Positions 56,339 to 64,000 are shown, numbered from the stretch's first letter. The stretch is DNA of 64,000 nucleotides from Pseudogulbenkiania sp. (GCA_018260425.1 JAGLBD010000006.1:32569-96568); one strand, 5' to 3'. A program made the numbers and translations. The notes: generated from the sequence alone by a model not told the origin.

Positions 56339-57376
56339 TCATGCCCGGTCGCCGATGTCTTCCAGCGCCTTGAGCAGCAAGGAAGCGTCGGCACCGTCCA
56401 GACACTTTGCATCCGACAGCATACGTCGCCAATGACGTGCACCGGGCACGCCTTGAAAGAGCCCGAGTATATGCCGGGCGATGTTACGCAGACGATGACC
56501 TTCGGCAAGGTGTCGCTCGATATACGGCATCATGGCGATGGCCACGTCCCGACGCGACAGTCCGGAGGGTTCACGACCGTAATAGCGGGCATCCCATGAG
56601 GCCATCAGCCAGGGATTGTGATACGCCTCGCGTCCCACCATCACCCCGTCCACCTGAGCAAGATGGGTATCGATCTCCTCAAGGGTCTTGACCCCGCCAT
56701 TGAGCAAGATCTCAAGGTCCGGGCGCTCTGCCTTCAAACGATAGACGTAATCGTATTTGAGCGGCGGGATTTCGCGGTTTTCCTTTGGCGAAAGACCTTT
56801 GAGGATGGCATTGCGGGCATGCACGATAAACGTCGAGCAGCCGGCTGCCGCCACGGTATCGACAAAGTCGGCGAGAAACGCGTAGTTTTCGATCTGGTCG
56901 ATACCGATGCGGTGTTTTACGGTCACATCGATAGATACGGCATCGCGCATTGCCTTGACACAGTCGGCCACCAAATCCGCCTCGGCCATCAGACAGGCAC
57001 CGAACGCCCCTTTCTGCACCCGCTCGGAGGGGCAACCCACATTGAGGTTGACCTCATCGTAGCCCCACGACTCGGCCAGTTTGGCACATTGGGCCAGTTC
57101 GCTCGGCTCAGAACCGCCCAATTGCAGGGCGAGCGGGTGTTCGCTCTCGTCAAAACGCAGATGGCGCCCGACATCGCCGTGAATCAAGGCACCGGTCGTC
57201 ACCATTTCGGTATACAGCCAGGTATCACGGGTAATGAGACGGGCAAAGTAACGATAGTGACGATCAGTCCAGTCAAGCATCGGCGCCACGGACAGGCGCC
57301 GGGACGGTAATTTTGCGGTGGTTTCTTGATTGGCGAGGTTTACCGCGCCATCACGGTTTGTCTTGTTACTGTTCAT
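56339..57376 (-). CDS. dusA: tRNA-dihydrouridine synthase A
   Basis: FMN-dependent reduction of uridine 20/20a in the tRNA D-loop. 345 aa. TIM barrel with RRLSVAPMLDWTDRHYRYFAR (DusA N-terminal signature), LQLGGSEPSELAQCAKLAE, catalytic Cys in VNLNVGCPSERVQKGAFGACLM, TVKHRIGID and FIVHARNAILKGLSPKENREIPPL, which is specific to DusA. The glycine-rich FMN phosphate loop is LLNGGVKTLEEI. The N-terminal 20 residues before the barrel are variable and the RBS is weak, so a later start is conceivable. Confidence 0.93.
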   Translation of the reverse strand: MNSNKTNRDGAVNLANQETTAKLPSRRLSVAPMLDWTDRHYRYFARLITRDTWLYTEMVTTGALIHGDVGRHLRFDESEHPLALQLGGSEPSELAQCAKLAESWGYDEVNLNVGCPSERVQKGAFGACLMAEADLVADCVKAMRDAVSIDVTVKHRIGIDQIENYAFLADFVDTVAAAGCSTFIVHARNAILKGLSPKENREIPPLKYDYVYRLKAERPDLEILLNGGVKTLEEIDTHLAQVDGVMVGREAYHNPWLMASWDARYYGREPSGLSRRDVAIAMMPYIERHLAEGHRLRNIARHILGLFQGVPGARHWRRMLSDAKCLDGADASLLLKALEDIGDRA

Positions 57377-57567
57377 TTAGGCCGATTTTTGGCAATTTCC
57401 GTCACCTTGCTACAACACAGCAGTACCGTTTCGCGGCGTTACTGCCCCGTTTGAAACGATAGTTAGCAGCGCATCCCTGCCGCAACGGAAAACACTAAGC
57501 AATTGAAAAAACGAGGAATTATCTTACCGCGCTTGGCGTCGGGTCAAGCACGAGAGTCAGTTCATGC

Positions 57568-57589
57568 TAAAAGAAGCCGTACCGGCTTC
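57568..57589 (-). terminator. Terminator of the MNT-HEPN transcript
   Basis: GAAGCCG (57573-57579) / CGGCTTC (57583-57589) with a 3-nt loop; TTCTTTT follows on the minus strand. About 27 bases after the HEPN stop. Confidence 0.6.
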
Positions 57590-57615
57590 GAAAGACATGT
57601 TCAGATATCAATACG

Positions 57616-58038
57616 CTATCTGGCCATGGCTTGCTCGACATGAGTTAGCAAATCATCAGCGGCTGAAATCAATTCAGTCAGCAAAGCCTCATCCACTTCC
57701 ATATACCCTTCGTATTCCGCCAAATTGCGCCGGTTATGGCAGAGGTCAAACAGACGGACCCGGGCCTTGCCCAAACCTAGCGTATGCTCCAGGCACTGGA
57801 ATACCAGATAGCGTCGGTCAGAACGGTAACCACTCAAGCGCAGTGCTGTCAGTGCCAGAGCATGCGCGGCGTTGTAGGCGAGATCGAAACGGCTGGCAAA
57901 CGACAAGCCCGGACTGTGTGCATCCTGCAAGCGATCTATCGCTGATCGCAGCAAACCTTCACATTCTTTGCGGTCCGGCGGCTCTGCCTTCAGACCTCCA
58001 CTTCGCACCAGATTCTCTAGGTTATCCTTGTTGCCCAT
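57616..58038 (-). CDS. HEPN-domain protein (partner of MNT nucleotidyltransferase)
   Basis: 140 aa, all-helical. FASRFDLAYNAAHALALTALRLSGYRS is the first HEPN helix pair, and DLCHNRRNLAEYEGYMEV (residues 98-115) is the region where active HEPN RNases carry R-x4-6-H. Here R103/R104-N105 are present, but the expected His four to six residues later is replaced (E108, Y109), and the only nearby His (H101) precedes the Arg. RNase activity is therefore doubtful. The start overlaps the MNT gene by 17 bases, so the two are co-translated. Probably a toxin-antitoxin-like or nucleotidyl-modification pair. Confidence 0.75.
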   Translation of the reverse strand: MGNKDNLENLVRSGGLKAEPPDRKECEGLLRSAIDRLQDAHSPGLSFASRFDLAYNAAHALALTALRLSGYRSDRRYLVFQCLEHTLGLGKARVRLFDLCHNRRNLAEYEGYMEVDEALLTELISAADDLLTHVEQAMAR

Positions 58039-58630
58039 TACCCACTCCTTCCGGTTTGCCGCCGATCAGGTTGATCGTGTCCTGTTCCCCCACCTTCAAC
58101 ACAAAACTATTGCCCGCAGCCTCTTTTGCCCGCCAATCGGCCAAGGTATAGAGAGTCGGATTGATGGTGCGGCCGAGCCGCTCCTCCACCGGAATCAGAC
58201 ACTCCATTACCTCGCCATAGCTAAGATTTTCGCCGATGAGCATCAGATCGATATCGCTCGCAGCATGGGCACTTCCCTTGGCGATGGATCCGTAAATGAA
58301 TGCCCACACCAATTGCTCAGACAGAGGCGCCAGTGCGGCACGAAGCTGTTCGCCGATTCCAAAGGTTTTGCTCACGATACCACGCAATTCCGGATAGATC
58401 GGGCAGTCTGGATTGGCTCGATAGTGCGTCTGGTTACCCTGATGAAACATGGTCAACACACCAACCCTTTGCAAACGCTCGAGCTCACGCATGATGCTGC
58501 CTTTACCCACCTGGGCCCAACGGGCAATTTCGTTCGCATAGAAGCTCTGATCCGGCTTGCCATAGAGCAAGCCCAACACTTTCTGCTGGGTGGTAGTGAA
58601 CAAAGCATCGCTCAGCGACAGAGAGGCCAT
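58022..58630 (-). CDS. MNT-type nucleotidyltransferase with N-terminal winged helix
   Basis: 202 aa from ATG 58630 (a GTG/ATG 7 codons earlier cannot be excluded). Residues 10-70 form a winged HTH: LGLLYGKPDQSFYANEIARW, GKGSIMRELERLQRVGVL. Residues 108-135 hold the nucleotidyltransferase core: FIYGSIAKGSAHAASDIDLM with GS at 114-115 and the metal-binding Asp126/Asp128. MntA-type antitoxins AMPylate their HEPN partner. Here the fused HTH suggests it also represses its own promoter, and two operator-like repeats lie directly upstream (58644-58746). Confidence 0.78.
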   Translation of the reverse strand: MASLSLSDALFTTTQQKVLGLLYGKPDQSFYANEIARWAQVGKGSIMRELERLQRVGVLTMFHQGNQTHYRANPDCPIYPELRGIVSKTFGIGEQLRAALAPLSEQLVWAFIYGSIAKGSAHAASDIDLMLIGENLSYGEVMECLIPVEERLGRTINPTLYTLADWRAKEAAGNSFVLKVGEQDTINLIGGKPEGVGNGQQG

Positions 58631-58643
58631 GACAGCACCAAAG

Positions 58644-58685
58644 AGTCCCAAAAAAGGAATGATAAGTCCTTATTTGGGACTTATC
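58644..58685. repeat. Operator-like repeat, copy 1 (upstream of MNT gene)
   Basis: Unit layout: TCCC-A-run-GGA, then GATAAGTCC(T)-TATTT-GGGACTTATC. The inner part AAGTCC-ttattt-GGGACTT is an inverted repeat. 14 bases upstream of the MNT start. Confidence 0.65.
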
Positions 58686-58706
58686 AAGACGCCCAAACAC
58701 CAAAAG

Positions 58707-58774
58707 GTCTCAAAAAGGGAACGATAAGTCCCAATAAGGGACTTTATAGAATCATTGCTTGCTTCCCTGATCAA
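58707..58774. repeat. Operator-like repeat, copy 2, extending into the dabA 3' end
   Basis: Same core as copy 1: CAAAAAGGGAACGATAAG, then TCCC-aataa-GGGA. The right-hand 28 bases (GCTTGCTTCCC etc.) encode the last residues of DabA (GVDQGSKQ). Ungapped hand alignment with the copy at 63704-63771 gives roughly 52 identities in 68. Confidence 0.65.
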
Positions 58775-61175
58775 CGCCTCCGGCTGTGTCGTGCGGAGCC
58801 GAGTCATGCTGCCAACCGCCATCGGCCTGCCAGCGCAGCGGGGTGTCGCCATGGACACAATAAAGATGCAGCCAGCCGTTTTCTGCCAACTGACGCGGGA
58901 TGAGCTGCGCCGTCAGCGCGGCGGCCAGTCGGTCGGGCGGCGCGTCAATACAGACGGCCAAGCGTAACGGCGCATGGCGCAGACGTTGGCCGTCATGCAC
59001 CGATTGCCAGGCCAGGCCAATGCGCAAATCGCCGCTATTGCCTTCGAATACGCCAATGCGCCCCCCCACCACGTTGTGCAGCAGCTTGTTGCCACTGCCA
59101 AAACGGAGCGGGTCCACCGTGGAGGCGAAATACTGCATATTGATCCAGTGCGCCACCACCATGGGCGCGGCGAGAATCCTCTGCAACCGGGTGCCATCGG
59201 CGTCGGAGCGCCAGTCGTAGTCATGCAGGAAGGCGCGGCCCCCCAGATCCAGCCGATGCGTTTTGGCGCGCGGTGCGGCGATGAACAGCGCATTGCCGGC
59301 CAGCGCCCATTCGGGACGTGTTTCCGCCCAGTCGTCGCCCTTCTGCCGCATACGCTTAAGCAGTGTGGCGTCATCCGCGTCTGCCAGGAGACCGACAAAT
59401 GGTGCGCGGCGGCGCCGCGCCAGTGCCGAGGCCGCCTGCAAGGGCGACTGCAGGCCGGGCAAACGTGCGCGCACTTCCGCCTTCAGCGTTTCGGTGTCCA
59501 GCAACACGATTTCGTCACTATGCGTCAGGTGCAGCGCGGGTAGAAACACAGTGTCAGCGGGGAGGGGGTGCCCCTGCTCAGCCAAGCGCTCGCGCAGCGC
59601 CGGGTCATTGAGCCAGCTGGCCAGAAGGCGCACATGCTGGTGACCACCATGTCCGCCGCAAGCGCCACATTGCAGCGCCGCTGCCTGCGGATTATTGCTG
59701 GCGTGGCTGGCATGACCGACCAGCAGTACCCAAGGAGCGAGGGGACCGGACAAGCCCATGTCCGGCAGCAGACCCGAGACGATGTCCACGCGGGTCTTCA
59801 GGTCAAGCCTGTCTCGCGGGACGGGTTTGGCACTGTTCCGGGTCAGCCAGGGATCCAGCTGCGGCAAGGTCGCCTGATAGCCGTACGGCTTACTGCGTCT
59901 CACCAGTGCCGCCAATTTCCCGATGCCGGTGCTTTCCACCAGAGCAAAACCGGCAAGAGGCGAGCGCAGGAAGTTCTGCCAGCCGTGCCGTACCGGCGCA
60001 GAGGTGGTCGCAACGGGCGTAGTCACTTCCCAGCCGGGAGCCAACAGCACCGGCAGGCGCGGCTGCGCGGCTGCTCCGCCAGGCAGACGACAGGCCAGCG
60101 GCAGACCAAAAAAGCCGGCGAAGCCGTAGGTGCGGCTGTCCGGAACCGTTTCCTCCAACGCACGGCGCAACGGTTCGGAGCGCACGTCAATGCAGAACAC
60201 GGCTTGCAGCGAAGGGCGTATAGCAACGTCTGCAGAGGCTTCGCGACACAGCGCGCGGATCAGCGGCCCCTGCCAGGACAACTCGTGCGCGCGTTGCCAG
60301 ATCAGTGCACGCGCGTCGGCACGGCACTGCGGCAACAATTCCCAATCACGCCGCCAGGCCGCCCAGACACTATCCGGACCACGAGCCCCATCGTCGAGCA
60401 CGCACTCCCAAGCGAGCTGAATGGCCAGGAGTTGGCGCAGATGAGTGTCTGTTGCACCTTTCAGGCTCGCTTGCCAGCCCAGATAGGCACACCACCCTGC
60501 CCAGCCGTTGTTGCGCATCAACAAGGCTTGCAGCCATGGGACCCGCCATTCGGGCCGGGCTTGCAACTGCTCAAGGCCGGTAGCCAACATGCCCTCCACA
60601 TCGGCAGGTAACTGTTCGACCCGCCGGCGGAGCTGTTCGCGCCGCTCCGGCAATGCGCTCAGACCGTAAGGATGGCGCATCTGCTCCAGCCAGGTCGTGT
60701 AAAAACCATCGGCAGGGTCGAGATGCCAATTGGCCTGATCACGATCGAACCACGCTGCACAATACTGGCTGATTTGCTGGATGATGATCTCGGTCCAGCG
60801 TTGCACGCCAAGCGGACCCGCCGCGTCACCATGATAGGCGGCCAGCGGACGTGGCGACGGGAAATGAGCCGTATCGCGTGGAGCGCTGTCCAACCAGACT
60901 GGCACACCGTCTTTCCAGCCGGCCTCCAACAGCGCGGCGTCCAAGCCTGCTGCGCTGATTTCGCCGCGCCGCCAGGCATCCTGATAGTCCTTGAGCGGCA
61001 AGTGCAGAGGGCTCTGTGCGACCTGACGCAACGTGTCGGCGGCGTGGATAAAGGGCTGGTCGCGGAGTCCCCAATAGGGCGAACTGGCGACCAGACTGTC
61101 CAGTGGCCAGGCCGGCGCGATCAAGGCCAGAGCCTGGTCTATGGCGTGCGTCCATGCCTTTTTTTGCTCAGTCAC
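58752..61175 (-). CDS. dabA: DabA, catalytic-like subunit of the DAB inorganic carbon pump (DUF2309)
   Basis: 807 aa from GTG 61175 (AGGAGAG 6-8 bases upstream; overlaps the dabB stop by 8 bases). DUF2309/UPF0753 protein. In DabAB it is the cytoplasmic beta-carbonic-anhydrase-like subunit thought to convert CO2 to bicarbonate vectorially. The four zinc/active-site residues known from Halothiobacillus DabA have equivalents here: Cys328 and Asp330 in AVFCIDVRSEP, and His488 and Cys503 in LVGHASHASNNP and LQCGACGGHGG, with the same 15-residue His-Cys spacing. N-terminal ALIAPAWPLDSLVASSPYWGL matches the family. Its last codons fall in a repeated sequence. Confidence 0.93.
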   Translation of the reverse strand: MTEQKKAWTHAIDQALALIAPAWPLDSLVASSPYWGLRDQPFIHAADTLRQVAQSPLHLPLKDYQDAWRRGEISAAGLDAALLEAGWKDGVPVWLDSAPRDTAHFPSPRPLAAYHGDAAGPLGVQRWTEIIIQQISQYCAAWFDRDQANWHLDPADGFYTTWLEQMRHPYGLSALPERREQLRRRVEQLPADVEGMLATGLEQLQARPEWRVPWLQALLMRNNGWAGWCAYLGWQASLKGATDTHLRQLLAIQLAWECVLDDGARGPDSVWAAWRRDWELLPQCRADARALIWQRAHELSWQGPLIRALCREASADVAIRPSLQAVFCIDVRSEPLRRALEETVPDSRTYGFAGFFGLPLACRLPGGAAAQPRLPVLLAPGWEVTTPVATTSAPVRHGWQNFLRSPLAGFALVESTGIGKLAALVRRSKPYGYQATLPQLDPWLTRNSAKPVPRDRLDLKTRVDIVSGLLPDMGLSGPLAPWVLLVGHASHASNNPQAAALQCGACGGHGGHQHVRLLASWLNDPALRERLAEQGHPLPADTVFLPALHLTHSDEIVLLDTETLKAEVRARLPGLQSPLQAASALARRRRAPFVGLLADADDATLLKRMRQKGDDWAETRPEWALAGNALFIAAPRAKTHRLDLGGRAFLHDYDWRSDADGTRLQRILAAPMVVAHWINMQYFASTVDPLRFGSGNKLLHNVVGGRIGVFEGNSGDLRIGLAWQSVHDGQRLRHAPLRLAVCIDAPPDRLAAALTAQLIPRQLAENGWLHLYCVHGDTPLRWQADGGWQHDSAPHDTAGGVDQGSKQ

Positions 61176-62655
61176 AATGACTCTCCTGTCGTTGGGGCCA
61201 TGTCGGGGCCAAGGGAGCCGCCGGGTGCGGACGGCGGCCCAGCATGCTCCACCATTCGTCAAGGTAGAAACCGGAGAAGGCATACGGATAAAGCCTGCGG
61301 GCCAGCGCACCTTGCGGATGGCTCAACAACCGGCCTTGCAGCAAAAAGGCCGCCAGGAACATCGCTGCCAGCACGCCTTGCGCCCACTCTGGCGGCATCG
61401 GACCATGCAGCGGCAGGAGGTGCGCCACCAGGGCGTGCAGTAGTAGATAGGACTGGATCAAGGCCAGCGCTATCAGCCAGCCGGCCCACCCCCGTAACAG
61501 CACCCCCATGCCGAGACCCAACACCAAGCAGAACAGCGGAGGCAGCGCCACGGCAGGGATCCAGTGCTGCCACAGCCATTGCGAAGCGCCCAGCAGCAAC
61601 ACCGCCAGCACTCCGCGCACCACCTGGGCACTGGCACTGCCAGCGTTGTCCGGGCCATGCAGGCGTCTCGCCGCGCTATCACGTACCGTTTCGCCAGCCT
61701 GCAGAAATGCGTGGGCCTTGTAGAACGAGTGCGCCAGCAAGTGCAGCAAGGCCAGCGAATACCATCCCATGCCGATCTCCAGCAGCATGAAGCCCATTTG
61801 CGCACAGGTAGACCAGGCCAGCCGCAGCTTGATGCTGATGCGCGTGAGCATGACCACACAGCTCAGTAGCGCGCTGGCGCCGCCCCACAGCATCAGCAGG
61901 ATGCTGGCTTGCGGTGCCGCTTGCAGCAGTGGCGCCGCTTTGATCAGCACCATGCCCCCCAGATTGACCACGCCGGCGTGCAGCAACGCGGAAACCGGCG
62001 TCGGTGCTTCCATCACCTGCGTCAGCCAGCCATGAAAAGGCAGTTGGGCGGTTTTGATCGCCACCGCCGCTGCCAGCAGCAAGCCGGCCGCCACGGCGTA
62101 ACCTTGCCCGCCATCGACCCGGTCAGCGGGCAGCAAGCCAAGGCTGCTGCCGGTCAACGTCCACAGTAGTAACGCTCCCAGCAGCAAGAGTTCGGCCAGC
62201 CGGCTGGCGCGCCATTCACGACGCGCTGCGAGTTGTGCCGCCGGTCGAGCAGGGTAAAACGTGAGCAGGGTCTGCAAGGCCAGGCTGCAGGCGATCCAGG
62301 CCAACGCCATAACGAACAGATGGCTGGCTTGCACCACCACCGTCACCGCCGCCAACAAGCCGCCAATGGCGCGCAAAAAGCGCACCTGGCCCGGCTCGCC
62401 TTGCATGTAGCGGCGCGAGTAACGCAGCACCATCCAGCCCAGCAGCTGGATCAGCGCCTGCATCAGCCATGCTGCGGCAAACCACGGCGCAGGCGTGGGC
62501 CAGAAGATCAGCGGAATCAGCAGCAGGCCGCCGAGCAGTGCAGCGATTTCGGCAACTTGCCAGTGACGCGACAGCGCCCGGCCAGGCCACACGGCAGGCA
62601 GCAACCAGGCCAAAGAGATGGCGAAAGGCAGCGCATCGGGTAAAGCAAGGGACAT
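61168..62655 (-). CDS. dabB: DabB, NuoL/MrpA-like membrane subunit of the DAB inorganic carbon pump
   Basis: 495 aa, about 13 helices, proton-conducting-transporter (PF00361) family. Motifs shared with NuoL: KTAQLPFHGWLTQVMEAPTPVSALLHAGVVNLGG (TM7 Lys and following), RISIKLRLAWSTCAQMGFMLLEIG (TM8) and LLAHSFYKAHAFLQAGETV. It is shorter than NuoL and lacks the lateral helix. Immediate coupling to dabA and the divergent LysR gene mark it as DabB rather than a stray complex I gene. It is thought to supply proton-motive force to DabA. Only the pair together makes functional sense. Confidence 0.92.
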   Translation of the reverse strand: MSLALPDALPFAISLAWLLPAVWPGRALSRHWQVAEIAALLGGLLLIPLIFWPTPAPWFAAAWLMQALIQLLGWMVLRYSRRYMQGEPGQVRFLRAIGGLLAAVTVVVQASHLFVMALAWIACSLALQTLLTFYPARPAAQLAARREWRASRLAELLLLGALLLWTLTGSSLGLLPADRVDGGQGYAVAAGLLLAAAVAIKTAQLPFHGWLTQVMEAPTPVSALLHAGVVNLGGMVLIKAAPLLQAAPQASILLMLWGGASALLSCVVMLTRISIKLRLAWSTCAQMGFMLLEIGMGWYSLALLHLLAHSFYKAHAFLQAGETVRDSAARRLHGPDNAGSASAQVVRGVLAVLLLGASQWLWQHWIPAVALPPLFCLVLGLGMGVLLRGWAGWLIALALIQSYLLLHALVAHLLPLHGPMPPEWAQGVLAAMFLAAFLLQGRLLSHPQGALARRLYPYAFSGFYLDEWWSMLGRRPHPAAPLAPTWPQRQESHCD

Positions 62656-62693
62656 GATGGGCTCCGTTGTTTTGCTGCTTTAACTTTGCCCGA

Positions 62694-62724
62694 TGAACTA
62701 TGTTCAGTAAAATAGATTAAATCT
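62694..62724. promoter_or_regulatory. Divergent dabB-lysR control region with two palindromes
   Basis: In the 95-bp gap, TGAAC-tat-GTTCA (62694-62706) and AGATT-A-AATCT (62714-62724) are perfect inverted repeats lying about two helical turns apart. This is typical of recognition and activation sites of a LysR-type regulator between divergent genes. Confidence 0.55.
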
Positions 62725-62750
62725 TAGTTTTCATTCTTAAATAAAGAACC

Positions 62751-63659
62751 ATGAACCGGCTCAATTACCACCATCTGCATTATTTCTGGGCAGTGGCCAG
62801 TGAAGGCCACCTGACTCGCACGGCGGAGAGACTGCATGTGTCACAGTCGGCCTTGTCGGCACAAATCCGCCAGCTGGAGGAGCAATTGGGCCAACCGCTG
62901 TTTCTGCGCGAAGGCCGCAAACTGCGCTTGACCGAGCTCGGCACCGTGGTGATGGGCTATGCCGAAGAGATTTTTGCGTTGGGCAACGAGCTATTGGCCA
63001 CCGCTGCCTCCGGCACTGGCCGCGGCACCTTGCGCATCGGTAGCGTGGCCACGCTATCGCGAAATTTTCAGGAATGGTTTTTGCTGCCGGTACTGAAAGA
63101 AGCCGATGTGCGGCTGATACTGGAAGCGGGCAGTCTGGACGAGCTGCTGCTTTTGCTGAAGGCCCACGAGCTGGACGTGGTGCTGTCCAACCGGCCGGTT
63201 CTGGGCAACGACAAGCAAGCCTGGAGCTGCCGTACCCTGGCACGCCAGCCGGTGGTACTGGTAGGGCCACCGTTGCCGGCGGGCCAGGTCTTCCAGTTCG
63301 AACGCGATCTGCCGACACTGCCGCTGCTGGCACCCAGTCGCAAGAGCGAAATCCGCCTGCGCTTTGATTTGTTGTGCGAGGAAATGGCGTTACAGCCTGT
63401 CATCCGCGCAGAAGTGGATGACATGGCCATGTTGCGTCTGTTGGCGCGTGACGCGGGCTGCATGGCACTACTGCCGGCCATCGTCGTACGCGACGAGCTC
63501 GACAAAGGCCTGCTGCAACAGTACTGCGTGGTGCCGCGCGTCGAGGAGACCTTCTACGCCATCACCGTCCAGCGCCAATATCTGTCACCGCTGCTACAGG
63601 ATTTGCTGAGTATGGCGAGAACGGATCAAAGAATGAATTCAGGGACAGTATTCGATTGA
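62751..63659 (+). CDS. LysR-family regulator (NhaR/CbbR-like) divergent from dabBA
   Basis: 302 aa. N-terminal winged HTH: NYHHLHYFWAVASEGHLTRTAERLHVSQSALSAQIRQLEEQLGQPLF-type sequence, residues 5-50. The C-terminal effector domain starts at about residue 90 (GTLRIGSVATLSRNF). The opening LNYHHLHYFWAVA is characteristic of the NhaR-like subgroup often found beside dab operons. Likely controls dabBA from the intervening palindromes in response to CO2/bicarbonate limitation; this is inferred from position only. It ends 45 bases before the third copy of the repeat that also flanks dabA. Confidence 0.88.
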   Translation: MNRLNYHHLHYFWAVASEGHLTRTAERLHVSQSALSAQIRQLEEQLGQPLFLREGRKLRLTELGTVVMGYAEEIFALGNELLATAASGTGRGTLRIGSVATLSRNFQEWFLLPVLKEADVRLILEAGSLDELLLLLKAHELDVVLSNRPVLGNDKQAWSCRTLARQPVVLVGPPLPAGQVFQFERDLPTLPLLAPSRKSEIRLRFDLLCEEMALQPVIRAEVDDMAMLRLLARDAGCMALLPAIVVRDELDKGLLQQYCVVPRVEETFYAITVQRQYLSPLLQDLLSMARTDQRMNSGTVFD

Positions 63660-63702
63660 ACAATGGATTGCCGATGACAAGGCAGCTTACACTGACCCAA
63701 CG

Positions 63703-63771
63703 AGTCCCCAAAAGGGAACGATGAGTCCCTATTTGGGACCTTTCGAAGCCATGGCTTGCTTCCCGGACCAA
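63703..63771. repeat. Operator-like repeat, copy 3 (right flank of DAB cassette)
   Basis: Carries AAAAGGGAACGATGAGTCCC-TATTT-GGGACC, then GCTTGCTTCCCGGACCAA. It matches copy 2 at 58707-58774 over 68 ungapped positions (roughly 52 identical) and in the same orientation, so the two are direct repeats enclosing dabA, dabB and the LysR gene. Confidence 0.65.
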
Positions 63772-63820
63772 GGCCGTAGGTTGTTCAGTCGTTGCCATAC
63801 TTTGTCCGAGCCTCTATTCG

Positions 63821-63885
63821 ATTCCGTTGCAACCATTGGGAGTGCTGGCTGGCTCAAAGAAGTGCGTCAGCCAATGGCAACGAAT
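63821..63885. repeat. Imperfect inverted repeat near window end
   Basis: ATTCCGTTGCAACCATTGG (63821-63839) pairs with CCAATGGCAACGAAT (63871-63885) apart from a one-base and a two-base bulge. The loop is about 31 nt with further GGCTG/CAGCC pairing. It could be a large hairpin or a mobile-element end. Confidence 0.4.
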
Positions 63886-64000
63886 AGCAACACGAGCATG
63901 GGGAGGCGCTTCGACGGCAAGAGCGAACTGGTGATCCGGAGTCAACCGCCCGGAAAAAAATTGCCAGCGCGCGGGGGAGTCCTGGCACCGTGCGTCACAC

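Larger units (their letters stand above)
63660..64000. other. Gene-free right end of window
   Basis: No convincing coding sequence. It holds the third copy of the operator-like repeat (63703-63771) and an imperfect inverted repeat (63821-63885). The last 100 bases contain a GGAG-like site and an A-run but no recognisable start in frame with a protein I know. It may be the upstream region of a gene beyond the window or the remnant of a mobile element. Confidence 0.4.

Noticed and set aside
61168..62655. dabB as a second nuoL of complex I
   Set aside because: Shorter than NuoL, no lateral helix, and directly coupled to a DUF2309 gene with the DAB active-site residues.
1..64000. CRISPR arrays, prophage genes, rRNA operon, complete insertion sequences
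   Set aside because: I saw no regularly spaced repeats, integrase or transposase reading frames, or rRNA sequence in the window.

Overview
The window reads as a chromosomal segment of a betaproteobacterium of order Neisseriales, most likely family Chromobacteriaceae. This is inference from gene content: neisserial-style metK next to lpxL-type acyltransferases, DUF2818 after nuoN, a class I PHA synthase and a betaproteobacterial SAH riboswitch. Most of it is ordinary core genome of moderate to high GC with tight operons. Two stretches are visibly AT-rich and look acquired (about 4.15-5.3 kb and 15.4-16.9 kb). One cassette at the right end (58.75-63.66 kb) encodes an inorganic-carbon pump.

Left to right: 3' end of phaC; a ProY-type amino acid permease; a GNAT acetyltransferase; a YnfM-type MFS exporter; an AT-rich island with an orphan membrane protein; leucine dehydrogenase; the 23S rRNA hydroxylase RlhA; tRNA-Phe(GAA); a tyrosine/homogentisate catabolic operon hpd-fahA-maiA facing an Lrp-type regulator; then the methyl cycle. 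The methyl-cycle genes are metK, ahcY and metF, with an SAH riboswitch in front of ahcY-metF. A low-GC pair (a DRE-TIM aldolase/lyase-like enzyme and an AEC transporter) separates ahcY from metK. Next are two LpxL-type lipid A acyltransferases, a secreted S8 protease and a chemoreceptor.

From 24.7 to 40.8 kb on the minus strand lies tpiA-secG-tRNA-Leu(GAG)-nuoABCDEFGHIJKLMN-DUF2818, that is complex I with triose-phosphate isomerase, SecG and a tRNA upstream. Divergent from tpiA is pstSCAB, with an intrinsic terminator between pstS and pstC, followed by the low-affinity phosphate transporter pitA and the potassium transporter kup. Kup is preceded by a promoter-terminator pair that could make a ~78-nt transcript or attenuated leader. 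Then come a TPR protein, recG, a DUF2147 protein, a PhzF-like isomerase and the minus-strand run dusA, polyamine-binding protein, rdgB, hemW, ridA.

At the right end is an MNT-HEPN pair with tandem operator-like repeats in front of it, then dabA-dabB (DUF2309 plus NuoL-like subunit, the DAB inorganic carbon accumulation system) with a divergent LysR regulator. A further copy of the same repeat lies just beyond the LysR gene, so the DAB cassette sits between imperfect direct repeats of about 68 bp. This repeat-bounded carbon pump beside an MNT-HEPN locus, the low-GC enzyme/transporter pair inside the methyl cycle cluster, and the candidate leaders before kup and nuoA are the items I find most worth following.
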